Shown here: positions 6,873 through 9,382 of the stretch, piece after piece
Position numbering within the stretch: position 1 is the stretch's first letter
Layout: each line of letters opens with the position of its first letter
Source of the DNA: an uncultured Hyphomicrobiales bacterium
GTDB lineage: Bacteria > Pseudomonadota > Alphaproteobacteria > Rhizobiales > CAJQND01
NCBI GenBank assembly: GCA_905479595.1
Contig: CAJQND010000243.1
Location: 1-9,382, forward strand
Direction of reading: 5' to 3'
Length of the DNA: 9,382 bases
Notes under the pieces: generated by a model
Told to the model about the DNA's origin: nothing
The model's input: the letters and a program-made list of their open reading frames with translations, nothing else
The model's database searches: none
Translations under genes and position numbers: made by a program

Positions 6873-8039
6873 CTAATTCCCTATTGGTTGCGGAGCCAAC
6901 CGCGACTGGTTCCACACATGTTCTGGCATATCGCCCGTTGCCCGCCGCCTGGTAAGCGCCAGCACCAGCCCCATTCCAAGCGCCATGGCGATCAATGATG
7001 ACCCGCCATATGAGATGAATGGCAATGTCATACCCTTGGCAGGCAGGAGCGCAACATTGACGCCCATATTAATTACCGCTTGCATCCCGAATATGGCAAT
7101 CAATCCGGTGACCGCAAGCCGCCGGAACGGGTCATCTTCGCGCAATGCAAAGCTGATACCGCGAACGACGATGAACCCAAAAATCAAAACCAGCAGAATA
7201 CAGGTCACCGCGCCAAATTCTTCGCCAATCACCGAGAAAGCAAAATCAGAGTGCGCATCCGGAATGCTCATCTTGACCGATCCCGCCCCTGGGCCTTTGC
7301 CCAGCAACCCGCCACGCTCAAACGCATCGCGCGCCATGTCGACCTGGAATGTGTCGCCGGAATCCGGGCTCAAAAACCGGTCGATGCGTGATGCCACATG
7401 CGACACGGTGAGATAGGCAAAAAACAAACCACACACCCCTGCCCCGGCGACGGCGAGAATCCACACCCATGAAATCCCGGTCATAAACAGCATGGTGATC
7501 CACGCTGCAGTAATCAGGATGGTTTGACCAAAATCTGGTTGCAATACCAACAGGGCGATAACCGCACATAACAGTGCTGCTGCAATGTATATCCCCGGCA
7601 TGTCCGGGCGGCGCATTTTCTCTGCCATGAAGAAGGCACACACCACAACGAATACAGGTTTGAGAAATTCAGAAGGCTGCACCGCAAGAGACCCAACGGA
7701 CAACCATCGCGTCGCCCCTTTGATTTCCGCACCAAATGCCAGGGTCATCGCTACCAGGACCAGGCTTGCGGCAAATCCCGCAAAAGCGAGCCTTCGCACG
7801 TAATTGGCAGGCAGCATGGACGAGCCCAAAAACACCATAAATGCAGGCACGAGGAACAGAATCTGGCGGGAAAGAAAGTGGAATGGCGGCACACCGATGC
7901 GCGCAGCAACTGCCGGGCTGGCGGCCATGTTGAACAACACACCCGCAGCCATCAGCAGCAGCACTGCGGAAAACAGTTTGCGATCCACCGTAAACCACCA
8001 GTTTGCCAGATGTCCTCTGTCTGTGCGTCCAATCAACAT
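6873..8039 (-). CDS. ftsW: Septal peptidoglycan glycosyltransferase FtsW (SEDS family)
   Basis: Inner-membrane SEDS polymerase of the divisome. It polymerises lipid II into septal glycan strands together with its class B PBP partner (FtsI). The 388 residues carry about ten hydrophobic segments after a short N-terminus with WWFTVDR, which is typical of alphaproteobacterial FtsW. Signatures are KGATRW...QPSEFLKP (about 107-128), QPDFGQT (167-173) and GMTLPFISYGGSS (336-348). In the long periplasmic loop, IPDAHSDF contains Asp265, which aligns with the catalytic Asp of SEDS proteins (Asp297 in E. coli FtsW). The residue before it is Ser264, where Thr is usual, a conservative change. The ATG overlaps the murD stop by one base and has a near-perfect Shine-Dalgarno. 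The TAG stop is 3 nt before murG. RodA is the main alternative, but cluster position and the alphaproteobacterial FtsW wording favour FtsW. Confidence 0.97.
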   Translation of the reverse strand: MLIGRTDRGHLANWWFTVDRKLFSAVLLLMAAGVLFNMAASPAVAARIGVPPFHFLSRQILFLVPAFMVFLGSSMLPANYVRRLAFAGFAASLVLVAMTLAFGAEIKGATRWLSVGSLAVQPSEFLKPVFVVVCAFFMAEKMRRPDMPGIYIAAALLCAVIALLVLQPDFGQTILITAAWITMLFMTGISWVWILAVAGAGVCGLFFAYLTVSHVASRIDRFLSPDSGDTFQVDMARDAFERGGLLGKGPGAGSVKMSIPDAHSDFAFSVIGEEFGAVTCILLVLIFGFIVVRGISFALREDDPFRRLAVTGLIAIFGMQAVINMGVNVALLPAKGMTLPFISYGGSSLIAMALGMGLVLALTRRRATGDMPEHVWNQSRLAPQPIGN

Positions 8040-9382
8040 TACGCCACCTCCTTCTTTGCCATCACCACACCATCAAGCGCGGCAACAGCTGCGCGGAATG
8101 CATCTCCACGCAATTCAAAATTTCGGAACTGATCAAATGATGCACACGCCGGAGAGAGCATCACCACCCCAGGTTTGCCAAATGCCTCAGCATCGCGAGC
8201 GGCAAGCGAGACGGCATTTTCAATCGTGCCGGCCTGAACGGTTTTCACCTTGCCTTCGAGTGTTTGCGAAAAATCATCTGCCGCCGCACCGATCAGATAG
8301 GCGCAGGCGATATTCGGGAAATATTCATGTAACCCATCAATGCCTCCGGACTTTGCCAATCCGCCAGCAATCCAGAAAATATTTTCAAAACTATCCAGTG
8401 CATGTGCCGCAGCATCTGCATTGGTGGCCTTGCTGTCATTTACAAAAAGAACATCACCGCGCTGGGCAACGTTTTCCATACGGTGAGCAAGGCCCGGAAA
8501 AGATGCAAAGCCCGATGCGATCTCATCACCCGTTAACCCAAGGGCCATACCAGCGGCCCAGGCCATTGCAGCGTTTTGCCAGTTGTGGCGGCCACGCAGA
8601 GAAGTAAAGCCATTTAAGTCACACACTGCACCCGTTGCACTATCGTGCAGAACACCATCGCGAACGCTGATGCCGCCATTATCGTTGCCGATGGAAACAG
8701 TGTGCAGGTCCGCATTGGTAACCCCCGCCGCGATCTCGCGGCAATACCCGTCATCAACGCCGATAACCGCTGTGTCGCCTTCGTCCTGCAGCGCAAACAT
8801 GCGCGCTTTGACTTCGGCATAATGGTCCATCGTGCCATGGCGGTCTAAATGGTCGGGACTGAGATTGAGCAAAATGCCCACATCCGGTTTCAGGGATGGG
8901 GTCAAGTCGATCTGATAGGAAGAAAACTCGACCACATAGTGCTGGCCATCTTCGGGCGCATCCAAATCCATCACCGCGCGGCCAATATTGCCACCTATAA
9001 CGGTTTTACGCCCGGCTGCAGCCAGCATATGGCCAATGAGCGCCGTGGTGGTTGATTTGCCATTGGTACCGGTAATGGCCACAAGGCGAACATCATTGCC
9101 AGCCTCGGCCAGGGTGCGCACAAAAATCTCCGTGTCGCCAATAATGGCAACGCCGGCAGCATTCGCGCACTTCACCGTCCAATGAGGCTCAGGATGTGTC
9201 AGCGGCACTCCTGGAGACAACATCAGCGCATCAAGGCTCGCCCAGTCAACTGTCGTGAGATCAACGAGTTCAACACCGCTTTTTTCAGCAGAAACGCGCG
9301 AGGCTTCAGAATCATCCCACGCAAACACACTTGCCTCCGCCGCCAGCAATGCCCGCACGCACGCAAGGCCGGTATGGCCGAG
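8039..9382 (-). CDS. murD: UDP-N-acetylmuramoyl-L-alanine--D-glutamate ligase MurD, partial (5' end off window)
   Basis: Cytoplasmic ATP-dependent Mur ligase that adds D-Glu to UDP-MurNAc-L-Ala. The reading frame is open to the last base of the window. The first visible residues are LGHTGLACVRALL, the glycine-rich UDP-binding start of the N-terminal domain, so only about 15-20 residues are missing. A GTG at 9358 looks like a start but lies inside this conserved segment and is an internal valine. In the 447 visible residues, the central-domain P-loop TGTNGKSTT is at about 105-113. It is followed by FSSYQIDL, LNLSPDHLDRHG (about 173-184), HNWQNA, the AHRME and NDSKATN motifs, and the C-terminal LSPACASFDQF (about 409-419). 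All are MurD signatures. The stop shares one base with the ftsW start. The only slightly unusual feature is LGHTG where GLGxSG is common. Identification is secure. Confidence 0.97.
   Translation of the reverse strand, partial: LGHTGLACVRALLAAEASVFAWDDSEASRVSAEKSGVELVDLTTVDWASLDALMLSPGVPLTHPEPHWTVKCANAAGVAIIGDTEIFVRTLAEAGNDVRLVAITGTNGKSTTTALIGHMLAAAGRKTVIGGNIGRAVMDLDAPEDGQHYVVEFSSYQIDLTPSLKPDVGILLNLSPDHLDRHGTMDHYAEVKARMFALQDEGDTAVIGVDDGYCREIAAGVTNADLHTVSIGNDNGGISVRDGVLHDSATGAVCDLNGFTSLRGRHNWQNAAMAWAAGMALGLTGDEIASGFASFPGLAHRMENVAQRGDVLFVNDSKATNADAAAHALDSFENIFWIAGGLAKSGGIDGLHEYFPNIACAYLIGAAADDFSQTLEGKVKTVQAGTIENAVSLAARDAEAFGKPGVVMLSPACASFDQFRNFELRGDAFRAAVAALDGVVMAKKEVA
8045..8053 (-). promoter_or_regulatory. 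Strong Shine-Dalgarno of ftsW inside murD
   Basis: AAGGAGGTG on the minus strand lies within the last codons of murD. It is essentially a full complement to the 3' end of 16S rRNA. From the AGGAGG core to the ftsW ATG at 8039 there are 7 nt. It fixes the ftsW start and suggests efficient, coupled initiation at the TAATG junction. Confidence 0.85.

Noticed and set aside
7804..8607. Plus-strand open frame (267 codons) antisense to ftsW/murD
   Set aside because: It spans the murD/ftsW junction, has no domain, and its His/Arg/Pro-rich translation is what antisense of membrane and ligase codons gives.
9356..9358. GTG as the start of murD
   Set aside because: The eight codons upstream encode LGHTGLAC, the conserved glycine-rich segment of MurD, so the gene continues off the window and this is an internal valine.
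1..9382. A hidden novel system, mobile element, CRISPR array, or tRNA/rRNA gene
   Set aside because: Nearly the whole window is accounted for by eight conserved dcw genes on one strand with minimal gaps. I saw no direct-repeat arrays, transposase motifs or RNA gene signatures.

Overview
The window is a contiguous stretch of a division and cell wall (dcw) cluster, read entirely from the minus strand. The organism is most likely an alphaproteobacterium, probably close to the Hyphomicrobiales/Rhizobiales. Three things support this: the gene order murD-ftsW-murG-murC-murB-ddl-ftsQ-ftsA, the wording of several motifs (YTHSG in Ddl, QPDFGQT in FtsW, and the FtsA core around MDIARGLST), and about threefold depletion of GANTC, the CcrM methylation site of this class. 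Base composition looks to be in the low-to-mid 50s % GC by eye, and I did not compute it exactly.

In transcription order (right to left): murD enters from the window's right edge and lacks only its N-terminal residues (8039-9382). It is followed by ftsW (6873-8039), murG (5700-6869), murC (4255-5685), murB (3350-4255), ddl (2381-3325), ftsQ (1512-2393) and ftsA (135-1460). Junctions are very tight: 1-nt TAATG overlaps at murD/ftsW and murC/murB, a 13-nt ddl/ftsQ overlap, and gaps of 3, 14, 24 and 51 nt elsewhere. This is the architecture of one translationally coupled operon. mraY, murF and murE are expected off the right edge and ftsZ off the left edge, but neither is visible.

The products form a pathway. 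MurB, MurC and MurD build the UDP-MurNAc-peptide, and Ddl supplies D-Ala-D-Ala. MurG adds GlcNAc to lipid I to give lipid II, which FtsW polymerises at the septum. FtsQ bridges early and late divisome proteins, and FtsA tethers FtsZ to the membrane.

The last 134 bases, downstream of ftsA, are non-coding. They hold an 8-bp-stem hairpin, a GANTC site across the ftsA stop and a very AT-rich stretch (6 G/C in 50), which fits an ftsA-ftsZ regulatory spacer.

I see no novel system, mobile element, RNA gene or CRISPR array; this is core genome. The observations most worth checking are a glutamate in place of the third glycine of the FtsA phosphate-2 motif, the hairpin/AT-rich spacer after ftsA, and the in-frame murB-stop-ddl arrangement with a probable TTG start.
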